Of a DNA stretch of 64,000 bases, positions 10,556-21,105 are shown one piece after another. The stretch covers positions 145,461 to 209,460 of the forward strand of contig NZ_WTLB01000001.1 of the NCBI RefSeq assembly GCF_011378855.1. The letters are read 5' to 3'. Made by a program: the position numbers and the translations under genes. How positions within the stretch are numbered: the stretch's first letter is position 1; each line of letters begins with the position of its first letter. This DNA comes from Pseudoalteromonas sp. Z1A8. GTDB taxonomy: Bacteria > Pseudomonadota > Gammaproteobacteria > Enterobacterales > Alteromonadaceae. The notes beneath the pieces are model-generated. The model saw only the letters and a program-made list of their open reading frames with translations, was not told where the DNA came from and did no database searches.

Positions 10556-11428
10556 TTAAGCTTTAAGTCCTGCGACTAAATAATCGAGTAATACGCGTAC
10601 ATTAGTGGCCACAAACTGCCTTGGTGGATACACGCCCCATACACCCTCTTGCTGTGGTTGATAAGCAGTTAGAATAGGGACTAATTCTCCAGAGGAAATT
10701 TCGTTGCCAATGTAGTAGTCGGGTAACTGTACAATACCGAGCCCCTTTTTTGCGCCATCTACCAGTGCCCAACCGCTGTTACACTGCAAACGGCCCGCAA
10801 TTTTAATGTGTTTATCGCGCCCATTTTCGTTTACGCGCCAATAACTACTATTACCAACCAAACATTGATGATTATTTAATTCACCTAAAGTATGTGGCTC
10901 GCCAAAACGCCTTAAATATTCAGGCGCAGCACACATAATAAAGCGCCTTGCACTTAACCTGCGTGCTTTTAAGCTTGAATCTTTTAAATGCCCTAACCTT
11001 ATTGCTAAATCAAAGCCGCCTTCTAGCAAGTTTTCTTGCTCGTTGCTTAATGTGGCAACAACTTCTACCTCAGGATGGTCATACATAAAGTTATTCACTA
11101 AAGGCATTATGAACGTTTCCCCGTACATAACCGGAGCCGTGAGTTTAATTTTACCTTTTGGTGTAGTTTGGTGCGTGGCAAGACCTTGCGTTGCTTCATC
11201 CATTGCATACTGTAAGTGCTTTATTTGATGTAAATACGCTTCACCCTCTTTAGTCAAAACGACTTTACGAGTTGTACGGGTTAAAAGTTGAGTATTTAAA
11301 CGTTGCTCAAGCGCTGTTACATGTCGGCTAATATGCGCAACCGACAGCCCAAGCGTTTTAGCCGCTGCGGTAAAACTGCCCTCTTCACCTACCGCTATAA
11401 ACTCATCTATCCCATCCCAACGCGCCAT
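10556..11428 (-). CDS. LysR-family regulator divergent from frmA
   Basis: A DNA-binding regulator of about 290 residues. The winged HTH is at the N-terminus (DEFIAVGEEGSFTAAAKTLGLSVAHISRHVTALEQRLNTQLL) and the periplasmic-binding-like effector domain follows (about 90-285; GKIKLTAPVMYGE, LSARRFIMCAAPEYL). An upstream in-frame extension to 11509 exists, but the family begins close to MARWDGIDEF, so ATG at 11428 (or 11437) is preferred. It lies back to back with frmA-fghA, so control of formaldehyde detoxification is the likely job (inference from divergent layout). A palindrome suitable as its operator lies in the shared gap. Confidence 0.88.
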   Translation of the reverse strand: MARWDGIDEFIAVGEEGSFTAAAKTLGLSVAHISRHVTALEQRLNTQLLTRTTRKVVLTKEGEAYLHQIKHLQYAMDEATQGLATHQTTPKGKIKLTAPVMYGETFIMPLVNNFMYDHPEVEVVATLSNEQENLLEGGFDLAIRLGHLKDSSLKARRLSARRFIMCAAPEYLRRFGEPHTLGELNNHQCLVGNSSYWRVNENGRDKHIKIAGRLQCNSGWALVDGAKKGLGIVQLPDYYIGNEISSGELVPILTAYQPQQEGVWGVYPPRQFVATNVRVLLDYLVAGLKA

Positions 11429-11458
11429 TATTACCATACTGTAAAAGTGTTTTAATAA

Positions 11459-12679
<1,221 letters not shown>

Positions 12680-12703
12680 TAACTGCTAAGCACGTTTAAT
12701 AAT

Positions 12704-12752
12704 AAGCCGTAATACTTTTAAGTAGACGGCTTTTAAGTTTACGGCTTTTAAG
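12704..12752 (+). terminator. Hairpin and direct repeats between frmA and fghA
   Basis: AAGCCGT (12704-12710) pairs with ACGGCTT (12726-12732), followed by TTTAAG. ACGGCTTTTAAG is then repeated at 12741-12752 with a 15-base period. It resembles a partial terminator or a processing hairpin that would lower fghA expression relative to frmA. Confidence 0.4.
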
Positions 12753-12760
12753 GATTAAGT

Positions 12761-13603
12761 ATGTTAGAAAATATCTCAAGTGTAAAAGTGTCTGGCGGTT
12801 GGCATAAACAATATACTCACGCTGCAACAAGTACACATTGCACTATGCGCTTTGCCGTATTTTTACCGCCTGGTGCAAGTGAGGCAAACAAAGTACCGGT
12901 GCTTTATTGGTTATCAGGTTTAACCTGTACAGACGAAAATTTTATGCAAAAAGCCGGTGCATTTAAAAAAGCAGCTGAGCTGGGTATTGCTATTGTAGCG
13001 CCTGACACTAGCCCGCGCGGCGAAAACGTCCCCAATGAAGACAGCTACGATTTTGCACAAGGTGCTGGCTTTTACGTGAATGCAACGCAAGCTCCTTACA
13101 ACACCCATTTTAATATGTACGATTATGTTGTTAGTGAGTTACCGGCTCTTATTGAACAACACTTTCCCGTCACAAGCACAAAGGCAATTAGTGGACATTC
13201 AATGGGCGGGCACGGTGCATTAATGGTCGCGCTTAAAAATCCTAAAGCATACGTTAGTGCATCTGCGTTTAGCCCTATCGTTAACCCAATAAACTGTCCG
13301 TGGGGCGAAAAAGCATTTACGGGATATTTGGGCAGTGATAAATCGCTTTGGGCACAGTACGACACGTGCGAGCTTATGAAAAAAGCCAAACAAACTGATT
13401 ACTTACCGATGCTGACTACTCAAGGCGATGCTGATGGGTTTTTAGAGGAGCAACTTAAACCACAAAACTTAGTGGCTGTTGCTAACGAAAAGAGCTACCC
13501 GCTAACACTAGAGATGCAAGAAGGTTACGATCATAGTTACTTTTTTATAAGTAGTTTTATTGACCAACACTTATTATTTCATCATCAGTTTTTAACTGCT
13601 TAG
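12761..13603 (+). CDS. fghA: S-formylglutathione hydrolase
   Basis: Hydrolyses S-formylglutathione to formate and glutathione, completing the formaldehyde pathway begun by FrmA. It is a 280-residue esterase-D type alpha/beta hydrolase with SGLTCTDENFMQKAGA (oxyanion region), the nucleophile elbow GHSMGGHGA (Ser about 147), the acid in GDADGFL and the His in EGYDHSYFFI (about 257). AAGGAT precedes the ATG. Its 3' end overlaps the tail of the convergent lipoprotein gene by 47 bases. Confidence 0.96.
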   Translation: MLENISSVKVSGGWHKQYTHAATSTHCTMRFAVFLPPGASEANKVPVLYWLSGLTCTDENFMQKAGAFKKAAELGIAIVAPDTSPRGENVPNEDSYDFAQGAGFYVNATQAPYNTHFNMYDYVVSELPALIEQHFPVTSTKAISGHSMGGHGALMVALKNPKAYVSASAFSPIVNPINCPWGEKAFTGYLGSDKSLWAQYDTCELMKKAKQTDYLPMLTTQGDADGFLEEQLKPQNLVAVANEKSYPLTLEMQEGYDHSYFFISSFIDQHLLFHHQFLTA

Positions 13604-13937
13604 TGTGAGATTCGTTAGTGTGTAGAGATGACTTTTCTACCTCTACACACTCTTTTAGACTTTTAGTGACCTGCCTACATACTTGCGTTGTAGTGCTTTC
13701 CCCCTTCACTAGGCTAACAAGAGCCGAATCTATTTTTAATCCCATATCAGTAAAGTTAAATCCGTTTTTATCTGTAGGTACTGGATCTAGTGGGTTTTTA
13801 TAAGGCTCTGAACGAGCAAGACTATTATTATATTTATTATCACGCGCATTTGACTGTGCTTGGCCGTCAATAATAGCGCCGGCAACTGTGCAGCCACTTA
13901 GGTAAATAACACATAAAAATAAAGTTAGCGTTTTCAT
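13557..13937 (-). CDS. Small predicted lipoprotein, function unknown
   Basis: A 126-residue protein with a lipoprotein signal: charged MK start, hydrophobic TLTLFLCVIY and lipobox LSGC (Cys16). The mature part begins CTVAGAIIDGQAQSNARDNKYNN and is hydrophilic, with two further cysteines (VCRQ, ECVE) that could pair in the periplasm. Position +2 is Thr, not Asp, which predicts outer-membrane sorting by Lol. AGGATG sits before the ATG. It overlaps fghA tail-to-tail by 47 bases. I do not recognise the family. Confidence 0.75.
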   Translation of the reverse strand: MKTLTLFLCVIYLSGCTVAGAIIDGQAQSNARDNKYNNSLARSEPYKNPLDPVPTDKNGFNFTDMGLKIDSALVSLVKGESTTTQVCRQVTKSLKECVEVEKSSLHTNESHTKQLKTDDEIISVGQ

Positions 13938-14013
13938 GATTCATCCTGTTCAAAAACATTACCTATATTATATACAACTTTAAAAGTAGCATTGTAAAAA
14001 TATGTAAGCATGA

Positions 14014-15528
14014 TTACTTAAACTCATTTATAAACTCTTTTGTAAAACCCACCAGCTGAAAAATAAAAATAACTAAAAATGGCAAAGCGCCAATAATCGC
14101 AACACTTCTGTTTAACGGTTCGTTATTTTGCACTAACAAAACAAACGCACATAAACCTAACGCAAACGACCAAGCATATAAGCTCCATGTTTGATCTTCA
14201 CTTGCACCACTTAATTGGCGAATTACCAAAACAGCAGAGTCTGCTGAAGTTGCTACAAAAATAAGTAACAGTAATAAGCTTGACCAAATTAATAAACCAC
14301 CTTGCCACCCTAGCTGCTCAAAAAATACAAATAGCCCTTGTGTATAATCGGCTTTAATAGCCGCTAAAATACCTGCATTATGCGTTTGATCCCACGCAAT
14401 CGCAGAGCCCGAAAACACACTAAACCAAATAATGGTCACAAGGGTTGGTACAAATACAACACCAACAATATATTGCCAAACTGGGCGCCCTTGGCTTATT
14501 TTAGCTAAAAACACACCAACAAACGGACCCCAAGCTAACCACCAAAAATAGTAATTGTATGTCCAACCTGTTGCCCATGCGGGGTCATTAAGTACACTTT
14601 CAAACTGCCATGTACCTGTGGTTATGAGCTGAATATAATCCCATGTACCGCCTATTGCTATGTCTATAATTGGCTTTATAGGCACAAAAATTAATAGCCA
14701 TACTATAAGTGCAAATGCTAAAAACACATTAAATTTACTAAGAGTTTGAATTCCTTTTTTAAGCCCCAACTTTGCAGAAATAGTATAAAGCAGCGCAATT
14801 AAACAAATTATAATAAGCCCCGAACATAAAGCCGATTCAACCCCTAGCTCAAGCTCGAGCCCTTTACGCAGTAATAAAGTTGAATTAGCAATTGTGCCCA
14901 CGACACCAAAAAATATTGCAAGTATGGCAATTAATTTAATGTTAAAGCTCAGCTGTAACTGCCAAGCCCGATTAATAACGCTTTTAGTTGCACTGATCAC
15001 AGGAGCGCTAATATCGCCCGCTGTACCACTATTGCGAGTAAGCCCACCTAATACCAAGCCAAATACTGCATAGAGCGCCCATGCATGCGCGCCCCAATTA
15101 ACTAGTGTAAGTGCCAAACCACTTGTTTGATTGTTAGGATACAAGCTTTGCTTTAAAGGCGAGTTAACCGTGTGTAGTGCAGGCTCTGCTACTCCCCAAA
15201 ATATAAGTCCTGAGCCCATTCCTGCTGCAAACAACATAGAAAGCCAACCAAAGGTACTAAACTCAACAAGTGCTTGCGCTCCTCCTATTTTTCGTTGCCC
15301 TAATGGGCTTATAGCAATAGCTATCACAGAAAAAAGTAACAAGTTTACCAATATAAAAAATGGCGACCCTAAATAACCTAAAATTTTATTAATAGCGGGT
15401 TGTAAGTGCTCTGTGAGTAATTCAGGAAATAAAAAAGCAATAACAGATAACCCAACGCAAAATAGTAAGGCTGTTTTTTCAAGCTTAGTGGGTGTGCTTA
15501 ATGTTTGATTTAAAGGCAAGAGATTCAC
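14014..15528 (-). CDS. BCCT-family osmolyte/quaternary amine transporter
   Basis: An inner-membrane transporter of the betaine/carnitine/choline family; in a marine bacterium it most likely takes up glycine betaine or a related osmolyte. The 504 residues have about 12 hydrophobic segments. Family signatures are AAGMGSGLIFWGVAEPALH (about 97-115) and the substrate-site helix TYNYYFWWLAWGPFVGVFLAKISQGR. The C-terminus is short, without a long osmosensory tail. The apparent start is GTG at 15528 with a poor ribosome binding site; an overlapping ATG at 15530 is in another frame. The gene is single. Substrate assignment is inference. Confidence 0.9.
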   Translation of the reverse strand: MNLLPLNQTLSTPTKLEKTALLFCVGLSVIAFLFPELLTEHLQPAINKILGYLGSPFFILVNLLLFSVIAIAISPLGQRKIGGAQALVEFSTFGWLSMLFAAGMGSGLIFWGVAEPALHTVNSPLKQSLYPNNQTSGLALTLVNWGAHAWALYAVFGLVLGGLTRNSGTAGDISAPVISATKSVINRAWQLQLSFNIKLIAILAIFFGVVGTIANSTLLLRKGLELELGVESALCSGLIIICLIALLYTISAKLGLKKGIQTLSKFNVFLAFALIVWLLIFVPIKPIIDIAIGGTWDYIQLITTGTWQFESVLNDPAWATGWTYNYYFWWLAWGPFVGVFLAKISQGRPVWQYIVGVVFVPTLVTIIWFSVFSGSAIAWDQTHNAGILAAIKADYTQGLFVFFEQLGWQGGLLIWSSLLLLLIFVATSADSAVLVIRQLSGASEDQTWSLYAWSFALGLCAFVLLVQNNEPLNRSVAIIGALPFLVIFIFQLVGFTKEFINEFK

Positions 15529-15741
15529 ATAGGTGTCTTTTAGTCTGGATAAAAGAATACGGGGCTTTAAAACTCAGATCAAATTAACTATTGCGTAAAA
15601 TAGTAATAAAAACATGTAAAAGTTTCCTCAATAATTCTTGTTAAATATAGGTATTAACAATAAACCATTGATTACTAGTCATTTATTCCATGGCTTGCTG
15701 TTTGCTTATTATTAACAAAGTTAACCAGCACAGGCTCAATA

Positions 15742-16158
15742 ATGGAAATTGATTTACAGTGGAATGAAATCATTGATAACTTAATACACTTAGGTATTGC
15801 ATACCTACTTGCACTACCCATGGCATACGACAGAGAGCGTAGTAATGATGGCGCAGGCCTTCGTACCTTTCCTCTTGTTGCTGTTGCATCGTGTGGGTAT
15901 GCATTAATTGCTATGTCGGTTTTAGATGGCGCAGAAGCTCAATCAAAAATGTTGCAAGGCATCATTACTGGTATTGGTTTTATTGGCGGTGGCGCAATTT
16001 TGAAAAATAATAAATCAACCTCCGGCACAGCAACCGCAGCAAGTATTTGGAATATGGGTTTAATTGGTATAGCCGTAGCGTACAGCCGCTACGAAATAGC
16101 CATTTTACTTGCCATTATTAACTTTATAACGCTTAGGTATGTAAAAAAGTTTAAGTAA
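15742..16158 (+). CDS. MgtC/SapB-family membrane protein (short form)
   Basis: A 138-residue inner-membrane protein corresponding to the MgtC/SapB membrane domain, with about four hydrophobic segments. It includes LPMAYDRER (family acidic/Arg motif after TM1), GAGLRTFPLVAVASCGYA, GIITGIGFIGGGAIL and TSGTATAASIWNMGLIGIAVA. It lacks the C-terminal ACT-like domain of MgtC proper. Such proteins are linked to acid/magnesium stress and ATP synthase modulation in pathogens, but short versions are uncharacterised. A second MgtC-like gene is at 20585-21097. Confidence 0.88.
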   Translation: MEIDLQWNEIIDNLIHLGIAYLLALPMAYDRERSNDGAGLRTFPLVAVASCGYALIAMSVLDGAEAQSKMLQGIITGIGFIGGGAILKNNKSTSGTATAASIWNMGLIGIAVAYSRYEIAILLAIINFITLRYVKKFK

Positions 16159-16228
16159 CAGTTTTTTTAATAAGTATTGCAGCAAAATTCCAATGCATTG
16201 TTTGTATAGCCAAGACTTATTAATGCAA

Positions 16229-16265
16229 TAACTCCCCATAATTTATATGTGGGGAGTTACAATTT
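16229..16265. terminator. Bidirectional terminator
   Basis: TAACTCCCCA / TGGGGAGTTA (10-bp arms) between the convergent mgtC-like gene and the gene ending at 16266; ATTTTTA follows on the plus strand. Confidence 0.75.
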
Positions 16266-17291
16266 TTATAAAAAGCTTTCACCGCTTTGCTTAAGTGTAA
16301 TTGTTTGTGCTTGAGCGCTTTTTATTAATAATCCACAACGCAAATCATTTTTCGAAATAACAATTTTATCAATTGTATTAATGTCATAGTCAACGACTTT
16401 GTTTTCGCATCTAAGTTGCACTTTGCTCAGTGGTAATTCTGATTCTAATTTAACCTCAGACTTCGACATCATAGGCATTACAGCTTGTTCTGAAGCTAAA
16501 CTAAATTGTTGTTTTATATCGCCAGAACTTTTATAAATGTCATTAACTTGAGCTAATAACTGTTCCTTATTTTGCTGTGTAAAAGTGATGGATTCAATAT
16601 TGCCTAACGCATCTATTGCGTCATAGGCACGTAAAAAATCTTGTTTTGATATAAACCATTGTAATGCATTTTTTATCACACGCTTTTGAATTTGATCTGG
16701 TAGGTTACCTCTAAATAAAAACGCTTCATTGATGTGCTGATCAAAGCTCTTCCAATCTTGTACAAAATAACTGTGCTGGCTTTTAAGCCACGCAAGCAAA
16801 ACAATCTCAACCGTATTTTTTGTATGTTCGTTTTCTAATTCATCGATAAGGGTTTTAGCTTCATCGAATTGTTTGTCATCTATGAGTTTACTTGCTTGCT
16901 CGTAATCATTAAAAAAACCACGCGATGCCTTATCATTTGAAAAAACTGTATGTAAATTTTGCGAGCTCACAGTAATCGTTTTTGCTACAGGTATAGTCTC
17001 ACCATTTAATTTTGCACTTTTATAATTGAGCTTGGACACGTAATCCATTACTTCTCTTTGGTATTTTTTTTGCCCAACCGTAGCTACAATTTCTATATCG
17101 CTAACCTGTCCATTTTTATCAACCACATAACTGCTTAAGTTAATTCCCTCTAGTCTTGAGGCACGTGAAGAGGTATTAGTGAGCTGATCGTAGTTTTTAT
17201 TAATTACTTCTGCAGGAACAAAGTCATCAGCAAAAACAGAGTATTGAGTAAAAGCAGACGTTAAAGAAAGCGCTAATATGAGTTTTTTCAT
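16266..17291 (-). CDS. Periplasmic protein with TonB-C-like N-terminal domain
   Basis: An exported protein of about 341 residues. The signal peptide is MKKLILALSLTSAFTQYSVFA. Residues ~45-110 (LSSYVVDKNGQVSDIEIVATVG..YQREVMDYVSKLNYKSAKLNGETIP) look like the TonB C-terminal fold (energy-transducer TonB domain), here without a membrane anchor or Pro-rich linker. The rest is helical with TPR-like spacing. An in-frame ATG lies at 17303, but GGAT is correctly spaced for the ATG at 17291, where the signal peptide starts. Function unknown; a role with outer-membrane receptors is only a guess. Confidence 0.65.
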   Translation of the reverse strand: MKKLILALSLTSAFTQYSVFADDFVPAEVINKNYDQLTNTSSRASRLEGINLSSYVVDKNGQVSDIEIVATVGQKKYQREVMDYVSKLNYKSAKLNGETIPVAKTITVSSQNLHTVFSNDKASRGFFNDYEQASKLIDDKQFDEAKTLIDELENEHTKNTVEIVLLAWLKSQHSYFVQDWKSFDQHINEAFLFRGNLPDQIQKRVIKNALQWFISKQDFLRAYDAIDALGNIESITFTQQNKEQLLAQVNDIYKSSGDIKQQFSLASEQAVMPMMSKSEVKLESELPLSKVQLRCENKVVDYDINTIDKIVISKNDLRCGLLIKSAQAQTITLKQSGESFL

Positions 17292-17438
17292 CGGTTTATC
17301 CATCCTAGACAGTGTTTATATAATAGAAACAAATGATCAACATAAAAGCAAGTTCAAACATAAAACTGCTTATTTTATGAGCTTTATTTTAGCTAAACAA
17401 TAACAAGCTCATCGTTTTATATATTTTAGACATTAAAA

Positions 17439-17459
17439 AAGGCGCTTAAAAAGCGCCTT
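17439..17459 (-). terminator. Terminator of the fabY-like gene
   Basis: AAGGCGCTT / AAGCGCCTT with a 3-base loop, followed on the minus strand by a run of T; 19 bases past the stop codon. Confidence 0.88.
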
Positions 17460-17477
17460 GCTAACAAGTATGAGTGC

Positions 17478-19385
17478 TTAAAACATATCTTGATAGGAAT
17501 TTGTTGTACTAAACGTAATTGCTTTTTCAAAGCCTGGCAACTGAATGCTTTGCTCGTCAATTACAATGTCGTTGTCGTCAATGAGTCCGTCGCCAAAGCG
17601 GTAAATAAGCTCGTACTGGCCTAAATCGGCTTGCGTTTTATACGTTTTCTGCGCAGCTTTAATTGCTACATTTTTCTGCGCGTAACGAGTCATAACGTCA
17701 TTGCCATGGCGCTTAGCGAGCATTTGCATTGTCACTTTTGGCGAAAGCGCAACAGCGGTTGCATTGTTACCGCCAAAGCCTTTTGAATTTATAAAAGCTA
17801 TATCCATTTCACCGCATTCGTAATGGCTATTACGAATATCAAGGTGGTCGGTATAAACATCGTCAGCCACTTTATCAATTGTGGTAATACCCGGCATAAT
17901 ATTGTGACTAAATACACCTAGAGCTATCGCTAATTGGTCGCCACTTGCTGGGGCTATAGTATGTCCAACATAAGCTTTTGGCGCTGTCACTTTCCAATTA
18001 TCAATAGCAAATGTTTGTGCTACTTTGTGGTATATCAGCGATTCTGTTACGCGGTTTAGCGGTGTACTTGAGCCATGCGCTAAAATAAAGCTACGTTCTT
18101 GTAAAGCTTCTTTACCTAAAAGGCTCGTTGCCAAAGCAGCCGATTTAGCCATGGTAATATAGTTACCAGGCCCGGGTGATGTAATTGATTTTTTTATGCC
18201 ATCTGCATTAACAAATACATCAGGTACAGAGCCCATAATGTCAGCGCCTAACTCAAGAGCTAAGGCATCATCCATCAAAATCGCAACTTGTGCACCTTCA
18301 CCTAATGTAAAGCCACAGTTATCCCCAAACGGACGGCTGCTTTTACGGTAATCAGGTTCTTCATCATGTGATAAGTTATCTAAACGGCGCAAACCTTCAA
18401 CATTGGCAAGTGCGCTCATGTTACCAAAGCCTTCAATCACTTCTGGTGTAATAGCACACTCAACACTTGCTACAACTGCAACACGCGTACGCCCTGCCTG
18501 TATATCGTTAACCGCTGCACGTAAGTTATACAAAAACGTAGCACAGGCTCCTGAGGTCGAAAATGTAGTCCCCACATTGCCAGTAACATACGCGTTAATA
18601 AAATCAGTCGACATGGTATTTAAACCCAGTGCCAACTGTTTAGTACTAACACGGTCGCCCTGTTGGCGTGCCTTTACTAAACCGCCAAGGCCTTTGTCGT
18701 CCATTTGGCCAATTACCGATGCTGAATAGGTACCAATTTTATCTGGCTCTACGCTATTCATAATGTGTTGCCAATCAAGCCCTGTTGATTTAATCGCATC
18801 GGTAGCTGCAAAAATTGTCGCTTGCAGGCCACGTGGCTGATAGCGGCTGTTATACATAACAGACGGATCAAAACCAGTTGGAAATTGCCCTGCAGATTTA
18901 ATTGGGTTATCACGCGTTGAGTTGTGTTTTACATCTATTTCGGAAGCAATAGTAACTTTAACTTTTTTGCCTTCAAGTTCTTCAACCTGCCAACTAGCCG
19001 GAACCGGCGTTGGTAAGTCGCGAGCACGCGTTTCAAACACAATAGCGTTTTCGCTTGATGCGCTTAGTGTCATTTTTTGCTGCCACGGTGTGGCATCTGC
19101 ATCAAAGTGTTCTTTTTCAATTTTACGAATAAGTGTACCAGCAATAATTTGCTCACCAAAACGTGCTTCTATGTCGCTTTGCTCAACATTATTACCTTGT
19201 GTATCTTGTAATTGGCCGTTTACAACGCTTACTAGATTCATCAGTGTGGCGAGGCCTAAAAATGTTTCACTGCGATCTTCAGCGTTTAAACTATCTAACA
19301 CGATACGGCGATAACCTTGATGAAAAGAAGTACGGCCAGCGGCGTTAATACCACCCATGCCTACTATAACGGGTAATGCAGTCAT
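17478..19385 (-). CDS. fabY: Beta-ketoacyl-ACP synthase, FabY type
   Basis: A condensing enzyme of the thiolase fold; FabY starts fatty acid synthesis in Pseudomonas aeruginosa in place of FabH. The protein has 635 residues, matching the unusually long FabY class. Catalytic Cys is in STSGACATFLYN (about 281) and catalytic His residues are in ILAHGSSTPLNR (about 430) and YVGHTIAPASGDQ (about 473). NSKGFGGNNATAVAL is the usual Gly-rich end motif of KAS domains. AAAGGT precedes the ATG at 19385. It is divergent from a GlxA-type regulator. The FabY name rests on length and motif layout; another KAS-like role is possible. Confidence 0.82.
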   Translation of the reverse strand: MTALPVIVGMGGINAAGRTSFHQGYRRIVLDSLNAEDRSETFLGLATLMNLVSVVNGQLQDTQGNNVEQSDIEARFGEQIIAGTLIRKIEKEHFDADATPWQQKMTLSASSENAIVFETRARDLPTPVPASWQVEELEGKKVKVTIASEIDVKHNSTRDNPIKSAGQFPTGFDPSVMYNSRYQPRGLQATIFAATDAIKSTGLDWQHIMNSVEPDKIGTYSASVIGQMDDKGLGGLVKARQQGDRVSTKQLALGLNTMSTDFINAYVTGNVGTTFSTSGACATFLYNLRAAVNDIQAGRTRVAVVASVECAITPEVIEGFGNMSALANVEGLRRLDNLSHDEEPDYRKSSRPFGDNCGFTLGEGAQVAILMDDALALELGADIMGSVPDVFVNADGIKKSITSPGPGNYITMAKSAALATSLLGKEALQERSFILAHGSSTPLNRVTESLIYHKVAQTFAIDNWKVTAPKAYVGHTIAPASGDQLAIALGVFSHNIMPGITTIDKVADDVYTDHLDIRNSHYECGEMDIAFINSKGFGGNNATAVALSPKVTMQMLAKRHGNDVMTRYAQKNVAIKAAQKTYKTQADLGQYELIYRFGDGLIDDNDIVIDEQSIQLPGFEKAITFSTTNSYQDMF

Positions 19386-19511
19386 AATTTACCTTTAAAA
19401 AACGTGTTATAAGAAGAACAGGCAGTTTAAATGGATTATGCACTATACATTGTGCTTTAATAGCCAAATATTCAGCACAAAAGGCCAAAAGACACTGGTC
19501 GGAGCATTTAT

Positions 19512-20522
19512 ATGACTGATAAACACACTAATCCACCACTAAACATTGCTATAGCGGTTTATCCGCATTTATTAGTGACTAGTTTAACGCTGCCAATTGA
19601 GATGTTAAGAGCCGGCGAGGCCTTCGCTAAAGGCCATATTGATAAGCAAAGTTTTAGACCGCTTGCTATAAATTTAGTGGCTAAAAATGCAGAATCTATA
19701 GCTACTCGCGCTGGCCTTGCGATAATTCCTGATTGCATAACAACTAATGCGCCCTATAGTGATTTAATTATAGTGCCTGGTATTTGGCGCAATCCGCGCC
19801 CAGTAGTGCGTACAAATCAAGACGTAGTTGACTGGCTAAACGAGAGCTTTAGCGCAGGCAGCCATATAATTGGTGTAGGCACTGGCAACTGCTTATTAGC
19901 TGAGGCTGGCTTACTTGATGGGCGCCCTGCTACCACCCATTGGCACTACGCCAATCAATTTAGCCACGACTACCCGTTAGTGCGTTTAAAACCCGACTTT
20001 TTTATAACTCAGTCAGAACGCATGTATACCGTAGCAAGCCTTAATGCCCTTGCAGATGTGATCGTACATATTATTAGTCAGTACTATGGAAAAGCCGCCG
20101 CTCAACATGTAGAGCGAAACTTTTCGCACGAAATACGTAAACCCTACGAAGATCAACGCTACCGCGAGGGCGCAGTTGACCGCCACCCCGACGAGCTAAT
20201 TGCGCAAATTCAGTTTTGGCTAAAAACAAATTTAGCCACCGAGTTAAACCTGCAAGAAGTCGCTGCCCAATTTAGCTTGAGCTACCGTACTTTTACCCGC
20301 CGTTTTAGAGCCGCAACCAATCAAAGCCCTATTGAGTATTGGCAACAATTACGCGTAGAAGGTGCAAAGGAGTTACTAGCGTCATCAAATCTATCAATTC
20401 AAGAAGTAGCTTTAGAAGTGGGATATAACGACCAAGGGCATTTAACGCGTGTGTTTAAAAAGGTATTAAGCCAAACACCCAGTGGTTACAGAAAAGTAGT
20501 TAGACGAAAGTTATTTGGTTAG
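19512..20522 (+). CDS. GlxA-type AraC-family regulator with DJ-1/PfpI domain
   Basis: A transcription factor of 336 residues. The N-terminal DJ-1/PfpI-like sensing domain (about 10-190) contains GTGNCLLAEAGLLDGRPATTHWHY. The C-terminal two-helix-turn-helix AraC domain (about 235-330) has LNLQEVAAQFSLSYRTFTRRFR and IQEVALEVGYNDQGHLTRVFKKVLSQTPSGYR. It starts 126 bases from the divergent fabY-like gene, so control of that gene is possible but unproven. GGAG lies 7 bases before the ATG. Regulators of this architecture often sense small metabolites; the ligand here is unknown. Confidence 0.9.
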   Translation: MTDKHTNPPLNIAIAVYPHLLVTSLTLPIEMLRAGEAFAKGHIDKQSFRPLAINLVAKNAESIATRAGLAIIPDCITTNAPYSDLIIVPGIWRNPRPVVRTNQDVVDWLNESFSAGSHIIGVGTGNCLLAEAGLLDGRPATTHWHYANQFSHDYPLVRLKPDFFITQSERMYTVASLNALADVIVHIISQYYGKAAAQHVERNFSHEIRKPYEDQRYREGAVDRHPDELIAQIQFWLKTNLATELNLQEVAAQFSLSYRTFTRRFRAATNQSPIEYWQQLRVEGAKELLASSNLSIQEVALEVGYNDQGHLTRVFKKVLSQTPSGYRKVVRRKLFG

Positions 20523-20570
20523 TCGTAATTTAATAGCACTTGTTCAAAATGTAATTATTTAAATGGCACT

Positions 20571-20595
20571 AAAAAACGCCACTTTTAGTGGCGTT
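20571..20595. terminator. Terminator shared by glxA-like gene and mgtC-like gene
   Basis: AACGCCACT / AGTGGCGTT with a TTT loop and a flanking T-run on the minus strand. The TAA stop of the minus-strand mgtC-like gene (20585-20587) lies inside the hairpin, so its last codons are part of the terminator. Confidence 0.85.
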
Positions 20596-21097
20596 CTGAC
20601 TCGTTAAATTCCTTTCGATAATAGCGCTTTTGATAGTTTTTTACTTTAGTGTGTACGCCTTTACTTAAGCTTTTAAATTTAGCTTCGAGTACGTCTACAC
20701 CATATAAAATACCGACCACCAGCACCGAAAGTTTTATTGCAGCGCCAAGGTTTTCGGTCGCTATCATAACGCCTATTGATGCAAGCACCCAAATAGTCGC
20801 GGCTGAGGTTACACCAACCACCGCACCATCTTTTGCAAGCATAACGCCTGCCCCTAAAAAGCCAATGCCTGTAATTATTTGCCCCACTACACGAGAATGA
20901 TCTATTACATCCCCTTGTAAATTAAACGCAGTGGATAAAAACAAATACGTACCCAGCGTTATTAGGGCTGATGTACGAATGCCTACAGGTTTACCACGCA
21001 ATTGGCGCTCTATTCCAATAATGGCACCGCAAAAAGCCGCAGTACCAATAGCCGCCCACGAATACGGGGCTACATCAATTAAATCTAAAAAAGTCAC
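20585..21097 (-). CDS. MgtC/SapB-family membrane protein
   Basis: A 170-residue inner-membrane protein with the MgtC/SapB signature GAIIGIERQLRGKPVGIRTSALITLG, then VGQIITGIGFLGAGVML and VVGVTSAATIWVLASIGV, about five hydrophobic segments in all, and a basic C-terminal tail (KNYQKRYYRKEF). The start is GTG at 21097, preceded by AAGG. It begins 8 bases after the stop of the GNAT/C39 gene, which itself follows the ATP-grasp gene by 4 bases, so it is the last gene of a three-gene unit. Whether the membrane protein works with the two enzymes or is only co-transcribed is open. Confidence 0.85.
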   Translation of the reverse strand: MTFLDLIDVAPYSWAAIGTAAFCGAIIGIERQLRGKPVGIRTSALITLGTYLFLSTAFNLQGDVIDHSRVVGQIITGIGFLGAGVMLAKDGAVVGVTSAATIWVLASIGVMIATENLGAAIKLSVLVVGILYGVDVLEAKFKSLSKGVHTKVKNYQKRYYRKEFNESERH

Positions 21098-21105
21098 GGT
21101 TAACC

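Noticed and set aside
18403..18729. Plus-strand open frame antisense to the fabY-like gene
   Set aside because: Shadow of a long conserved gene; no start signal.
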